Below, piece by piece: positions 51,298-60,369 of a DNA stretch of 64,000 nucleotides. The position numbers and the translations under genes were made by a program. The stretch is taken from positions 124,001 through 188,000 of the forward strand of contig NZ_SLVF01000005.1 in assembly GCF_004345365.1 (NCBI RefSeq). The letters run 5' to 3'. Within the stretch, counting starts at the first letter, position 1, and each line of letters begins with the position of its first letter. Source of the stretch: Kribbella sp. VKM Ac-2568 (GTDB taxonomy: Bacteria > Actinomycetota > Actinomycetes > Propionibacteriales > Kribbellaceae). The notes under the pieces were generated by a model that had not been told where the DNA came from, did no database searches, and worked only from the letters and a program-made list of their open reading frames with translations.

Positions 51298-52167
51298 ATG
51301 TCAGAGCGAGGAGTCGGCGCCCGGCGCCGGCAAAGCAGGAGGGCAGCCCGTACCCCGTCGAGGGCGCGGCGCACCCTGGTGGCACTCGGCACCGTGGTGC
51401 TGGTGATCACCCCGATCTCCTGGATCCTGCTCCACGAACCACAAGCGGACCAGGCCGACGCGTCGGTCCCGTACGTCACCAGGGACGACGACACGTACAT
51501 CACGGCGTCGAACCAGCCGGTCGTGGCCACACCGACAGCTCCGGACTCGGCGAGCCCGACTGCGGTGCCGTCCACCCGTACGCCGAAGCCGTCCGCGCCG
51601 GTGACCCCGGGCGGTCCGTCGTCGACGAGTCCCACCGACGGACCGACGAGCGTCCCCACGGACGACCCGGGCACCGGCACGGAGCCGTCGACCCCGCCGA
51701 GCACCGGCACCACCGAGGACCCGGACCCGTCCGACCCGCCGACGACCAGCACGCCGTCCAGCACCCCGAAGCCGTCCACTCCGCCGTCGGCAGACAACGG
51801 CAGCATGAGCGGGGAAGAGGCGGAATTGTTCTCGCTGGTCGACGAGGCGCGGACGAGCAACGGATGCGCACCGCTGCGGCGGAACAGCAACCTGACCGGC
51901 AGCGCTCGCAACGATGCTGAGGGGCGAGCCGCCAGCGGGGACGTCTCCGAGACCGAGGCATCCAAGGCGGCTGCCGGCGGCGACGGGATGTCCGCGAAGA
52001 AGGCCTTTAACCGGCTGAAGTCGCAGAGCTCAGCGACCCTGTTCAACTGCGGGCTGGACGAGCTCGGCGTCGGCCGTGGCGACGCCTCCTACGAGGACGG
52101 CATTTTCTGTGGGCTGGGCCTCTGCAGCAAGAAGACGCGGGTCGCGTGGGTGGTCGACTTCAAGTAG
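51298..52167 (+). CDS. membrane-anchored protein with degenerate CAP-like domain
   Basis: 289 residues. Basic cytoplasmic start (ERGVGARRRQSRRAARTPSR), one span (about 26-46), Pro/Thr/Ser/Asp-rich linker to ~165, then a ~120-residue domain. The N-terminal CAP helices are recognisable (SLVDEARTSNGCAPLRRNSN, compare LTNQERAKAGCGPLRTNSAL in the neighbour). The ENI and GHRxNI motifs and the metal-ligand His residues are absent, and a Cys-rich C-terminus replaces them. It is probably a binding protein. ATG at 51298, with GGGA about 11 bases upstream. Confidence 0.75.
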   Translation: MSERGVGARRRQSRRAARTPSRARRTLVALGTVVLVITPISWILLHEPQADQADASVPYVTRDDDTYITASNQPVVATPTAPDSASPTAVPSTRTPKPSAPVTPGGPSSTSPTDGPTSVPTDDPGTGTEPSTPPSTGTTEDPDPSDPPTTSTPSSTPKPSTPPSADNGSMSGEEAELFSLVDEARTSNGCAPLRRNSNLTGSARNDAEGRAASGDVSETEASKAAAGGDGMSAKKAFNRLKSQSSATLFNCGLDELGVGRGDASYEDGIFCGLGLCSKKTRVAWVVDFK

Positions 52168-52320
52168 TGGTCGGGTGACTACCTGGCGAAGTACCGGACG
52201 GCGGCTCGGCGAGGTTCGGGCCGCCGTTCCGTCTTGTGGGTGGGACGATGGGGGAAGGTGCTTGAGTCGGCCTCCGGCGCGGGGTTAGCTTGAGCCTCCA
52301 CCCACTCTGCGGGAGGCCGG

Positions 52321-52581
52321 ATGTACGGCGAGCGAGACGATCTCGATGCTGCCCGGCCTGCGCTGTTCGGCATTCCGCCCGACGCGCTCGCCGACGAGCG
52401 GCCCGACCGCCGGCCCGAGGACGCCAAGCGGATGGGGTTGAGCCGTCACACCGAGGAAGGCGCGGTCGTGCACTTCGTCTCCAACCTCGACGGCGCCAAG
52501 CCCGGCCACAAGATGATGGCCTGGATCCTGCTGGTCACCTTCGCCACTCCGGCCCTGTACACGCTCTTCCTGCTGCTCTGA
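52321..52581 (+). CDS. small tail-anchored membrane protein, unknown function
   Basis: 86 residues. The N-terminal ~62 residues are polar and acidic/basic mixed; the C-terminal ~20 (MMAWILLVTFATPALYTLFL) form a membrane span. GGGAGG ends four bases before the ATG. I do not recognise the family. A hairpin follows, shared with icd. Confidence 0.65.
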   Translation: MYGERDDLDAARPALFGIPPDALADERPDRRPEDAKRMGLSRHTEEGAVVHFVSNLDGAKPGHKMMAWILLVTFATPALYTLFLLL

Positions 52582-52587
52582 AACGGC

Positions 52588-52625
52588 GACGGACCGCGAC
52601 CCCCTGGCGGGAGGCGCGGTCCGTC
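52588..52625. terminator. bidirectional terminator between the small membrane protein and icd
   Basis: GACGGACCGCG (52588-52598) pairs perfectly with CGCGGTCCGTC (52615-52625); the 16-base loop can itself form a small C/G stem. It lies seven bases after one stop and fifteen before the end of the convergent icd gene. Confidence 0.85.
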
Positions 52626-52639
52626 GTACGGGCCTGAGG

Positions 52640-53857
52640 TCAGCCGACCTTCTTCTGCAGGTTCTCGTCCAGCGCGGCCAGGAAGGCCTCGGTGGTGAGC
52701 CACTCCTGGTCCTTGCCGACCAGCAGCGCGAGGTCCTTGGTCATCCTCCCTTCCTCGACGGTCTCCACGCAGACCTGCTCGAGGGCCTCGGCGAAACCGA
52801 TCACCTCGGGGGTGTGGTCCAGCTTGCCGCGGTGCTTCAGGCCACCGGTCCAGGCGAAGATCGACGCGATCGGGTTGGTCGACGTCGGCTTGCCCTGCTG
52901 GTGCTGGCGGTAGTGCCGGGTGACGGTGCCGTGCGCGGCTTCGGCCTCGACGGTCCTGCCGTCCGGCGTCATCAGCACCGACGTCATCAGGCCGAGCGAG
53001 CCGAAGCCCTGGGCGACGGTGTCGGACTGCACGTCGCCGTCGTAGTTCTTGCAGGCCCAGACGTAGCCACCCTCCCACTTCATCGCGGACGCGACCATGT
53101 CGTCGATGAGCCGGTGCTCGTAAGTCAGCCCGTTCTGGTCGAACTCCTCCTTGAACTCCTCGTCGAAGATGCTCTGGAAGATGTGCTTGAAGGCACCGTC
53201 GTACGCCTTGAGGATGGTGTTCTTGGTGGACAGGTACACCGGGTAGTTGCGCTGCAGGCCGTACGAGAACGAGGCGCGCGCGAAGTCCTCGATGGACTTG
53301 TTGAAGTTGTACATGCCCATCGCCACGCCGCCGTCGGGGCCGTAGTTGGCGACCACGTGCCGGATCGGCTCCGAGCCGTCCTCGGGGGTGAAGGTGATGG
53401 TCAGCTCGCCGGCGCCGGGGACCTTGAAGTTGGTCGCCTTGTACTGGTCGCCGTGGGCGTGACGGCCGATGATGATCGGCTTGGTCCAGCTCGGGACGAG
53501 CCGCGGAATGTTCGAGATGATGATCGGCTCGCGGAACACCACACCGCCGAGGATGTTGCGGATGGTGCCGTTCGGGGAGACCCACATCTTCTTCAGGCCG
53601 AACTCCTCGACCCGCGCCTCGTCCGGCGTGATGGTCGCGCACTTGACGCCGGCGCCGTACCGCTTGATCGCGTTGGCCGCGTCGATGGTGACCTGGTCGT
53701 CGGTGGCGTCCCGGTGCTCGATGCCGAGGTCGTAGTACTCGAGGTCGACGTCGAGGTACGGGTGGATCAGGCGGTCCTTGATGAACTGCCAGATGATCCG
53801 GGTCATCTCGTCGCCGTCGAGCTCGACGACGGGGTTGGTCACCTTGATCTTGGCCAT
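52640..53857 (-). CDS. icd: NADP-dependent isocitrate dehydrogenase
   Basis: 405 residues, the homodimeric eukaryote-like type. Motifs: [16 protein letters not shown] at the N-terminus, [20 protein letters not shown] (isocitrate-binding Ser/Asn/Arg), [14 protein letters not shown], and [17 protein letters not shown] for NADP. It converts isocitrate to 2-oxoglutarate with NADPH formation. With sdhCDAB and mdh it gives this window three TCA steps, though they are not clustered. The promoter region carries two identical-type palindromes. Confidence 0.96.
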   Translation of the reverse strand: MAKIKVTNPVVELDGDEMTRIIWQFIKDRLIHPYLDVDLEYYDLGIEHRDATDDQVTIDAANAIKRYGAGVKCATITPDEARVEEFGLKKMWVSPNGTIRNILGGVVFREPIIISNIPRLVPSWTKPIIIGRHAHGDQYKATNFKVPGAGELTITFTPEDGSEPIRHVVANYGPDGGVAMGMYNFNKSIEDFARASFSYGLQRNYPVYLSTKNTILKAYDGAFKHIFQSIFDEEFKEEFDQNGLTYEHRLIDDMVASAMKWEGGYVWACKNYDGDVQSDTVAQGFGSLGLMTSVLMTPDGRTVEAEAAHGTVTRHYRQHQQGKPTSTNPIASIFAWTGGLKHRGKLDHTPEVIGFAEALEQVCVETVEEGRMTKDLALLVGKDQEWLTTEAFLAALDENLQKKVG

Positions 53858-53886
53858 GGCGTGGGTCGTTCCCCTCAGTCAGATGT

Positions 53887-53922
53887 TTCTTGACATCAAG
53901 ATAGTTTTCTTGACGTCAAGAT
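53887..53922. promoter_or_regulatory. tandem TCTTGACNTCAAGA palindromes upstream of icd
   Basis: TCTTGACATCAAGA at 53888-53901 and TCTTGACGTCAAGA at 53908-53921 are 14-bp palindromes (the second perfect) exactly 20 bp apart, about two helical turns. They lie 31-64 bases upstream of the icd ATG and 23-56 bases from the end of the GlxA-like gene. A dimeric regulator binding cooperatively is likely; the regulator is not identified. Confidence 0.65.
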
Positions 53923-53943
53923 ATATCGCGCACCGGTCCGCTG

Positions 53944-54888
53944 TCACCTCGGGGTCTTGAAGTCCTGGCGATGCCGCTGCGGCGTAGTACCGAGGACCAG
54001 GTGGAAGTGATGCCTGAGGGCCGCGCTGGAGCCGAATCCGCTCTCCGTCGCGATCCGCTCGACCGGTTCATCGGTGGTCTCCAGCAGCAGCCTGGCCCGA
54101 TCCAGCCGCTGCCTGAGCAGCCACGCCTGACCGCTGCTGCCGGTGCGCTGGCGGAACTGTCTGGTGAACGTACGCCGGGACAACGCCACCGCCGCGGCCC
54201 ATTGGTTCAGCGAGACCGGCTGGTCCAGCCTCGACCGGGCCCACACCATCGCCCGCTCGATCACGTCGTCCGACGGATCCGGCGGCACCGGCACGGGGAT
54301 GTACTGCGCTTGCGAGCCGCTGCGGTGCGGGGCGACCACGATCGCGCGAGCCAGGCGCTCGGCCAACTCAACCCCGTGATGCGTGCGAACCAGGTGCAGA
54401 CAACAGTCGAGCGAAGCCGCCGTACCGGCCGAGGTGACGAGGTCGCCGAGGTCCGACCAGAGCACGTCCGCCCGGACCTTCACCTTCGGGTACTGCGCGG
54501 ACAGGCGATCCGCCCAGCGCCAGTGCGTCACCACCTCCCGACCATCGGCGATCCCGCTCGCCGCGACCAGGAACGCCCCGATACAAAGGCCGACCACCGT
54601 CGCGCCGCGTGCGTGGGCCTCTCGGATCGCCTCGACCAGCAGGCCGGACGGCTCGCGCTCGGGATCCCAGCTCGGCAGGATGACCAGGTCCGCGCGGCTC
54701 ATCACCTCGAGGCTGCGTTCGACGTACAGGTCGAAGCCGGCGTTCGTGGTGAGGCGGCCGGGCCGCTCGGCGCACACCTGTACGTCGTACTCGAGGTCGC
54801 CGCCGAGGCGGTCGCCGAGCACCAGGCAGGGCACGGAGAGGTGGAACGGGCTCATCCCGTCGAAGGCCAGCACGGCGACGGATCTCAT
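53944..54888 (-). CDS. GlxA/DJ-1-type AraC family transcriptional regulator
   Basis: 314 residues. The N-terminal DJ-1/PfpI-like domain (about 1-180) includes AVLAFDGMSPFHLSVPCLVL and GLCIGAFLVAASGI with the elbow Cys. The C-terminal AraC double HTH (about 215-310) has LNQWAAAVALSRRTFTRQFR and ESGFGSSAALRHHFHLVLG. GlxA regulators control metabolite and nitrogen genes; no target is evident. It is transcribed in the same direction as icd, upstream of it, with the palindromes in between. Confidence 0.88.
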   Translation of the reverse strand: MRSVAVLAFDGMSPFHLSVPCLVLGDRLGGDLEYDVQVCAERPGRLTTNAGFDLYVERSLEVMSRADLVILPSWDPEREPSGLLVEAIREAHARGATVVGLCIGAFLVAASGIADGREVVTHWRWADRLSAQYPKVKVRADVLWSDLGDLVTSAGTAASLDCCLHLVRTHHGVELAERLARAIVVAPHRSGSQAQYIPVPVPPDPSDDVIERAMVWARSRLDQPVSLNQWAAAVALSRRTFTRQFRQRTGSSGQAWLLRQRLDRARLLLETTDEPVERIATESGFGSSAALRHHFHLVLGTTPQRHRQDFKTPR

Positions 54889-54958
54889 GGCCCGATCTTA
54901 AGGAAGCATGTCCCTCGGGCCAATGGCTCGAGTGGCTTCCGCGATGCACGATGAAGGC

Positions 54959-55747
54959 ATGAAGATCACCCACGTGGGCGGACCGACCGCCCTGATCAGC
55001 CTCGGCAGCCTCGCCTTCCTGACGGATCCCGCGTTCGACGAGCCGCGCGAGTACCAGTTGCCCGGCCGCGTGATGAAGAAGCTCACCGGCCCTGCCGTGC
55101 AGCCCGCCGACCTCGGCCCGATCGACGCAGTCCTGCTCTCCCACGACCAGCACAAGGACAACCTCGACGACGCCGGCCGCGCCCTGCTGCCGTCGATCCC
55201 GCTGGTGCTGTCGACCCCCGCCGCGGCGTCCCGGCTGGATGGCGTCCGCGGCCTGGAGACCTGGGAGTCGATCGAACTCCCCCGCCCCGACGGCGGCACC
55301 CTGACAGTCACCAGCCTCCCCGCCCGCCACGGCCCCGAAGGAGCCGAACCCGTCCTCGGGGCCGTCACCGGCTTCCTCCTGAGCGGCACCGACCTGCCGA
55401 CTGTCTACGTCTCCGGCGACAACGCCTCGGTCGACCTGGTCGCTGAGATCGTCACCCGCCTCTCCGATGGCACAATCCCCGGCGTCGCGGCTCGCTCGGT
55501 CGACGTAGCCCTCCTCTTCGCCGGCGCCGCCCGCACCACGCTCCTGGATGGTGCCCCACTCACCCTCACCTCCGAGGCCGCAGCCGAAGCCACCCGCCTC
55601 CTCGCCCCCGCCGCCATAGTCCCCGTCCACACCGAAGGCTGGTCCCACTTCACCGAAGGCCCCGACCACCTCACCAAAACCTTCACCACCGCCCACCTGA
55701 CCGACCGCCTCCACGTACCAACCCCAGGCGCCCCGCTGACCTTCTAG
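54959..55747 (+). CDS. MBL-fold metallo-hydrolase (UlaG-like)
   Basis: 262 residues. Fold elements: ITHVGGPTALISLGSLAFLT, the metal motif LLSHDQHKDNLDD (a known HDxHxDN variant of HxHxDH), ARHGPEG, YVSGDNASVDLV and VPVHTEGWSHF. This is the UlaG/ 'L-ascorbate-6-P lactonase-like' clade; the substrate is unknown. The start is uncertain: 54959 (used), 54944 and 54908 are all ATG in frame and none has a convincing ribosome site. Confidence 0.8.
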   Translation: MKITHVGGPTALISLGSLAFLTDPAFDEPREYQLPGRVMKKLTGPAVQPADLGPIDAVLLSHDQHKDNLDDAGRALLPSIPLVLSTPAAASRLDGVRGLETWESIELPRPDGGTLTVTSLPARHGPEGAEPVLGAVTGFLLSGTDLPTVYVSGDNASVDLVAEIVTRLSDGTIPGVAARSVDVALLFAGAARTTLLDGAPLTLTSEAAAEATRLLAPAAIVPVHTEGWSHFTEGPDHLTKTFTTAHLTDRLHVPTPGAPLTF

Positions 55748-55927
55748 CCGCAGCCGACCAGGACGTTGCTGACGCTCCGCGACCTGTGCGCAACCAGCAT
55801 CCGGAAGGCTGGCCCGAGTTGTGGCAGCGGTGGTGGGGATGGCAGCAGCGGTGCTCCGGCAAGGTTGGTGAGTGATGGCGGTCCGCTGCACCACAGCCCG
55901 GGCCGCGCGCGACGCGGGTCGGCGTCC
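55748..55927. other. intergenic gap between convergent genes
   Basis: 180 bp with no supported coding potential and no strong hairpin beyond a CAATTGATTG motif at about 55928-55938 that overlaps the M1 stop region. Nothing else seen. Confidence 0.35.
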
Positions 55928-57313
55928 TCAATTGATTGAGTGGGTTGTCCAGAACTCGGTCAGGTCGATCGGGGTCGCGGCTTGGGCGGCGGTTTTGAAG
56001 GCTTCTGGGGTTGAGATTCCGTACCAGTGGGAGCTCGCGTAGGACTTCATGAAGGCTGCCATGGTGGGGCTGCCGATGAGGCGTTCCAGGTCGTGGAGCA
56101 TGCAGGCGCCGTAGAAATACACGTAAGCGCTCCAGCCGGGGCCGTGTTGCTGCCAGTAGCCCATGTTGCTGGTGATGGGGTGGTCGAGGTTGCCCGGCCA
56201 GCAGTTCTCCTGGGCGTCGCCCCAGTGGAGGTTGGAGGCGTAGACCGCGAAGGACTCGTCTAGCCACGGGTCGGCGTACTCGTTGTTGCCGATGATTCCG
56301 TACCACCACTGGTGCGCGAGCTCATGCACCACCGGGCCCTCTTCGTTGGGCGGGGCCACCAGCAGCACGAAGCCGGGGTACTCCATCCCGCTGAACGAAG
56401 CCCAGTTGTCGTTCAGCACCAGGTCGACCTCGCCGTACGGGTACTTCCCGAAGCGCGTGCCGAAGTCGTCGATCGCGGCGACGCCCTTCGTCCGAGCATC
56501 CGCGACGGCGCCGGGCGTGACCACCGACGTCCACCAGGTCCGCACCTTCACCCCGCCCGGCGAGGTCACCACGGACGACTGGAACGGCCCGGCGGCAAAG
56601 GCGAAGTCCCTTACCTGCTTGGCGATACTCACCGTCGAAACCTGCCTTCCCCGGCGCAGCGTGGACGTGAGCCCGGTCGCGGGCACCTGCAACGCGGCCG
56701 GATGGTCGAGCCGTACTGCGAAGTCGGCGGCGAGCGTGTAGTAGCTCTCCCCGATCCCGACATCGGGTTCGAGGTGCCAGCCGGCCTGGTCGCGAACTGC
56801 CAGCACAGGAAGGGCATTGCCGAAGAAGCTGTACGCGCCGGAGCGGCCGAACCGGTCCGCCCGATCCGGCGCCGTCATCGCCACGTCGAACGCGATCACC
56901 GCCCGCCCACCAGGAGCCAGCGGCTTGTTCAGCGTCACCTTCAGCGCGGTGCAGTTCACCGTCGGCGTCCCCGCGGTCCCACCTTCGAACCGGCTGACCT
57001 TGACGGCATTCGCACAGAGGTCCCACGCGTTTCCCCACAGCCGCAGATACACCTCCGGCAGCGCGGACTTCGAGGTGTTCGTGAACGAGATCCGCTCCCG
57101 CCCCGTCCACGTCCGCCCGCTCGCGTCACTCGCCAGCTTCACGTCGTACGCCGCCCGTCCGGGCGCTGGCGCCAGCCCCACCCCACCCTGGGGATTCCCG
57201 CGCTCGGCAGTTTCCTTGCCCACAGCAACTTTTGCGGCGGTGGCGGAGCTGGGCGGCGCGACGAACCCGAGCGGAAGGATCAGAGCGAGCAGGAGGACAA
57301 CGATGCGACGCAC
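55928..57313 (-). CDS. secreted M1 family zinc aminopeptidase-like protein
   Basis: 461 residues. Signal peptide 1-27 (LLLALILPLGFVAPPSSATA). The M1 N-terminal beta-sandwich follows, then the exopeptidase loop SGMEYPG (308-314) and zinc motif H330-E331-x2-H334 with third ligand E353 in WLDESFAVYA (HExxH-x18-E spacing correct). It is shorter than classical aminopeptidase N, lacking the C-terminal helical domain, as in other actinobacterial short M1 proteins. It acts outside the cell on peptides. Start is GTG 57313 with GGGGAG five bases upstream. Confidence 0.9.
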   Translation of the reverse strand: MRRIVVLLLALILPLGFVAPPSSATAAKVAVGKETAERGNPQGGVGLAPAPGRAAYDVKLASDASGRTWTGRERISFTNTSKSALPEVYLRLWGNAWDLCANAVKVSRFEGGTAGTPTVNCTALKVTLNKPLAPGGRAVIAFDVAMTAPDRADRFGRSGAYSFFGNALPVLAVRDQAGWHLEPDVGIGESYYTLAADFAVRLDHPAALQVPATGLTSTLRRGRQVSTVSIAKQVRDFAFAAGPFQSSVVTSPGGVKVRTWWTSVVTPGAVADARTKGVAAIDDFGTRFGKYPYGEVDLVLNDNWASFSGMEYPGFVLLVAPPNEEGPVVHELAHQWWYGIIGNNEYADPWLDESFAVYASNLHWGDAQENCWPGNLDHPITSNMGYWQQHGPGWSAYVYFYGACMLHDLERLIGSPTMAAFMKSYASSHWYGISTPEAFKTAAQAATPIDLTEFWTTHSIN

Positions 57314-57347
57314 GGCGACTCCCCAGAGGTCGGTGGAGTCTCGAAGA

Positions 57348-58211
57348 TTATCGGCTCGCGGGTGCGGGGTCAGGACCTTGCGGCAGCCATTCCTGCACCA
57401 AGATCTCATCGCCCACAGCGATCCGCCCCGACCTCAGCACCGCCGCCTTCATGCCGAAGCTGACGCCGCCGCCGTAGTCGGGCTGCCGCCGGTACTGCGC
57501 GAGGGTGCGCGTCGGCTCGGGTCCACTCTTCTCCCCCGTGGCCTGGTTCACCGTCGGTACTGCGCAGCGGATCGCGCGAGCGGCGTACCCGAACTCCACC
57601 TCGCCCGCGGACGCGCGCAGCACCTTGTCCTCGGTGTGCGGCTCGTTCCAGCCGGAGATGACGAGGTTCGGCCGGAAGCGGTTCATCGGGATGGGGTCGC
57701 CGCCGGTCTCCACGATCCGCTCGTTCAGGCCGTCCAGGGACGACAGGGAGGTGATCAGCAGCGCGTGCGCGTCGCCGAACCCGGTCTGCCCCTTGTGCAC
57801 GCCCCAGCCGGGCCGCTCGTGCTCGGGCGTCACCCGCACCAGCCCGGCGGGCTTCCCGATCCGCTCGGAGAACCACTCGTCCGCGGCCGGGTCCTGGACC
57901 ACGCCGGCGCCGAACCACTTGCCGAACAGGCTCACGTCGCGCCGCTTCCCGTCGTACGCGACTGGTACTTCGAGGTCGTCGGCACCGTTCGCGGACAGCC
58001 TGAGCGCCTCGCCGTCGCCGAGGACGGTGACACGCAGCGGGGCCATCGCGGGCACGCTGCGCTGGCTCAGGAAGGTGCCATCGGGCTCGACCAGCATGAA
58101 GCTCCGGTCGTGCAGCAGGCCGGTCGGTGTCACCTCGGCATGCTCGACGGACACCCCGGCGAGACCTTTCACCGGGTAGTAGGTCAGGGCAGCGACTCTG
58201 GCGACAGACAC
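57348..58211 (-). CDS. MOSC domain protein (YcbX-like)
   Basis: 287 residues. The MOSC N-terminal beta-barrel has YYPVKGLAGVSVEHAEVTPT and GLLHDRSFMLVEPDGTFLSQ; the MOSC core has MNRFRPNLVISG and IRCAVPTVN with the conserved Cys. Proteins of this kind carry sulfur or molybdenum cofactor in N-hydroxylated-compound reductases or related reactions. The [2Fe-2S] ferredoxin domain of YcbX is absent. The specific substrate is unknown. Confidence 0.85.
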   Translation of the reverse strand: MSVARVAALTYYPVKGLAGVSVEHAEVTPTGLLHDRSFMLVEPDGTFLSQRSVPAMAPLRVTVLGDGEALRLSANGADDLEVPVAYDGKRRDVSLFGKWFGAGVVQDPAADEWFSERIGKPAGLVRVTPEHERPGWGVHKGQTGFGDAHALLITSLSSLDGLNERIVETGGDPIPMNRFRPNLVISGWNEPHTEDKVLRASAGEVEFGYAARAIRCAVPTVNQATGEKSGPEPTRTLAQYRRQPDYGGGVSFGMKAAVLRSGRIAVGDEILVQEWLPQGPDPAPASR

Positions 58212-58300
58212 CCGGCAAAGCTACCCGGAGTCACCCCTGTCCCGCCCGCTCGCTGACCGAACCTGACCGCAGATTGTCCAGTTCTCCGGTCTCGAGCGCG

Positions 58301-59113
58301 CTATCTGCCGAACGTGCCGGACGGCGCGGCCGGGGACACGAAACCCTCGGAGTCGGTCAGCGGATTCGCCTTCCCGGCCAACTCGCCCAGCGGCATCACG
58401 TCGTACGGCGGTTGCGCGCGTCGCCCGGGCGCGACCAGATCGGGCACGGACCGCGGTGATGCCACCAGCACGACGTTGCCGAAACCCTTGCCACGCAGCA
58501 CCTTGCGCTCGGCGAGCACCACGCCGTCACCGACTCCGCTCAGCATGGTCGCGGCAACCCGCCGGACGAACGCGAGCCCGGCCGACCCGTCGATCAGGTT
58601 GAGCACGATGACCCCGCCGGGACGCAGTACGCGGGTGCACTGCAGGGCGAACTCGAGCGTGACCAGGTTCGCCGGGACCGCCTCGTGCACGAAGGCGTCG
58701 ACGATCACCAGGTCGACGGAGTCCTCGTAGATCTCGGCGATACCGGCCCGCCCGGTGACGCCGCGGACCTTGATCCCCGCCCGCTTCGGCAGCGGCAGGG
58801 TCTCCCGGACGAACTCGGTCAGGTCCTCGTCCGGTTCGAGCACGATCTGGCGGGACCTGGGCCGGGTGGTCGCGACGTACCGGGGCAGGGTGAGCCCGGC
58901 GCCGCCGATGTGGACCACGGAGACGGCCTGGCGTCGCGGGGCGAAGGCGTCGAGGACGTCGCCGATCCGGCGGACGTACTCGAAGGACAGGTGGGACGGG
59001 TCGGCCAGGTCGACCTGGGACTGCAGCGAGCCGTCGACACGCAGGACGAACGTGCCGTCCGCCTCGGCCTCGACCGTCGCCGTCCCGGTGGCGACCTTGC
59101 GCTCGATCATCAC
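58301..59113 (-). CDS. spermidine synthase-like SAM-binding protein
   Basis: 270 residues with a Rossmann methyltransferase fold: VVHIGGAGLTLPRYVA (glycine loop), VLEPDEDLTEFVRET (acidic ribose contact), IVDAFVHEAVPANL (equivalent of the catalytic D-x-x region) and VIVLNLIDGS. Spermidine synthase-like proteins without the N-terminal beta-barrel of SpeE are common in actinobacteria, and their true reaction is unknown. No speD gene is near. It lies alone between MOSC and GDPD genes. Confidence 0.8.
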   Translation of the reverse strand: MMIERKVATGTATVEAEADGTFVLRVDGSLQSQVDLADPSHLSFEYVRRIGDVLDAFAPRRQAVSVVHIGGAGLTLPRYVATTRPRSRQIVLEPDEDLTEFVRETLPLPKRAGIKVRGVTGRAGIAEIYEDSVDLVIVDAFVHEAVPANLVTLEFALQCTRVLRPGGVIVLNLIDGSAGLAFVRRVAATMLSGVGDGVVLAERKVLRGKGFGNVVLVASPRSVPDLVAPGRRAQPPYDVMPLGELAGKANPLTDSEGFVSPAAPSGTFGR

Positions 59114-59211
59114 CTCATCTAACCAGCCCGCCGGGCGGCGCCCTTCAGACCGCGCGGACAGCGAGCGCCGCCGGTCAGATACCTCCGATAGCGGCCGCTC
59201 TCAGATTGCCG

Positions 59212-60369
59212 TCAGCGGGCCTCGGCCTCCGCGGCCACGACGATGTCGGTGTTGTCGGAGAACAACCCGTCGATGCCCGCCTGCCGGTACGCCGCGATCT
59301 CGCCGAACAGGTTGCCGGACTCGGCGGCGACCGTGGAGCTGCGGAAGTTCACCGGCAGGAAGCTGTTCTCCACCCGGAACGTGTACGGGTGGACCACCAG
59401 CCCGGCCCGGTGCGCGTCCCGGACGAGCGCGGTCGGCGTGCCGAGCTTGCCGGTTGCGTCGACCGGGATGACCTGGTCCTTCGACGGACCCACCCCATCG
59501 GCGTACCGGGCGACGTCGCGAAGCCCGTTGGCGCTGACGATGTCGGCGTACGTCCGCTTGTCACCACTCGCCACAAAGTCGTACGGCGCGCCGGCGGAGC
59601 TGGTCAGCTGCACCAGCGGGACCCGGAGCTGCTTGTCCAGCGTCTTGAGGTTCGCCACCTCGAAGGACTGCACGAACACCTTCGCCTCCGGCCGATTCAG
59701 GCCGTTGCGGTTCAGCGTCTTCACCAGTTCCGGCTCGAGCGCGAGGCCCTGCTGCTGGAAGTACGTCGGGTGCTTGGTCTCCGGGTAGATGCCGATCGGC
59801 CGGTCGAGCTCGCGGGACAGCCGCTTGGTCAGGTCGATCACCTCTTGCAGGGTGGGGATCTGGTAGCGCCCGTCGAACACGGTGTTGTGCTGCCGGACCG
59901 CCGGGATCCGCTCCTTCGCGCGGAGCGTCTTGAGCTCCTTCAGGGTGAAGTCCTCGGTGAACCAGCCGGTCAGCGGTGAGCCGTCCAGCACCTTGGTCTT
60001 CTTCCGGGCGGCGAACTCCGGGTGCGCGGCGACGTCCGTGGTGCCACCGATCTCCGGCTCGTGCCGGGTGACGAGCACGTGGTCCTTCGTGGTGACCAGG
60101 TCCGGCTCGATGTAGTCGGCGCCCATCCGGGCGGCCAGCTCGTACGACGCCAGCGTGTGCTCGGGCCGGTAGCCCGAGGCGCCGCGATGCCCGACGATGA
60201 CGAAATCGTCGTGCTTGGCGGCGGTCCGGGAGCTCTGGGCGGAGGTCTGGGTAGCGGTCGGCTGGGCGGTGGTCTTGTCGGTCACCTGCGGCGCGAGGAC
60301 CGCGGCGCCCACGGCGAGGACCGTGGCGGTGATCGGGACGAACCGGCGGGGCAGCACCGTTCGCATCAT
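59212..60369 (-). CDS. secreted glycerophosphodiester phosphodiesterase (GDPD, GlpQ-type)
   Basis: 385 residues. Signal peptide about 1-35 (RRFVPITATVLAVGAAVLAP) with a Thr/Gln/Ser-rich stretch after it. The GDPD TIM-barrel has H61-R62 (VGHRGASGYRPEHT), E70, E88-P-D90 and H103 as the catalytic/metal set. It hydrolyses glycerophosphodiesters to glycerol-3-P and an alcohol, or teichoic acid polymers as some secreted members do. No glp transporter is next to it. Confidence 0.9.
   Translation of the reverse strand: MMRTVLPRRFVPITATVLAVGAAVLAPQVTDKTTAQPTATQTSAQSSRTAAKHDDFVIVGHRGASGYRPEHTLASYELAARMGADYIEPDLVTTKDHVLVTRHEPEIGGTTDVAAHPEFAARKKTKVLDGSPLTGWFTEDFTLKELKTLRAKERIPAVRQHNTVFDGRYQIPTLQEVIDLTKRLSRELDRPIGIYPETKHPTYFQQQGLALEPELVKTLNRNGLNRPEAKVFVQSFEVANLKTLDKQLRVPLVQLTSSAGAPYDFVASGDKRTYADIVSANGLRDVARYADGVGPSKDQVIPVDATGKLGTPTALVRDAHRAGLVVHPYTFRVENSFLPVNFRSSTVAAESGNLFGEIAAYRQAGIDGLFSDNTDIVVAAEAEAR

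Noticed and set aside
52814-53893. 359-codon plus-strand frame opposite icd
   Set aside because: Antisense shadow of a highly conserved enzyme; Val/Asp/Leu-rich repetitive composition.
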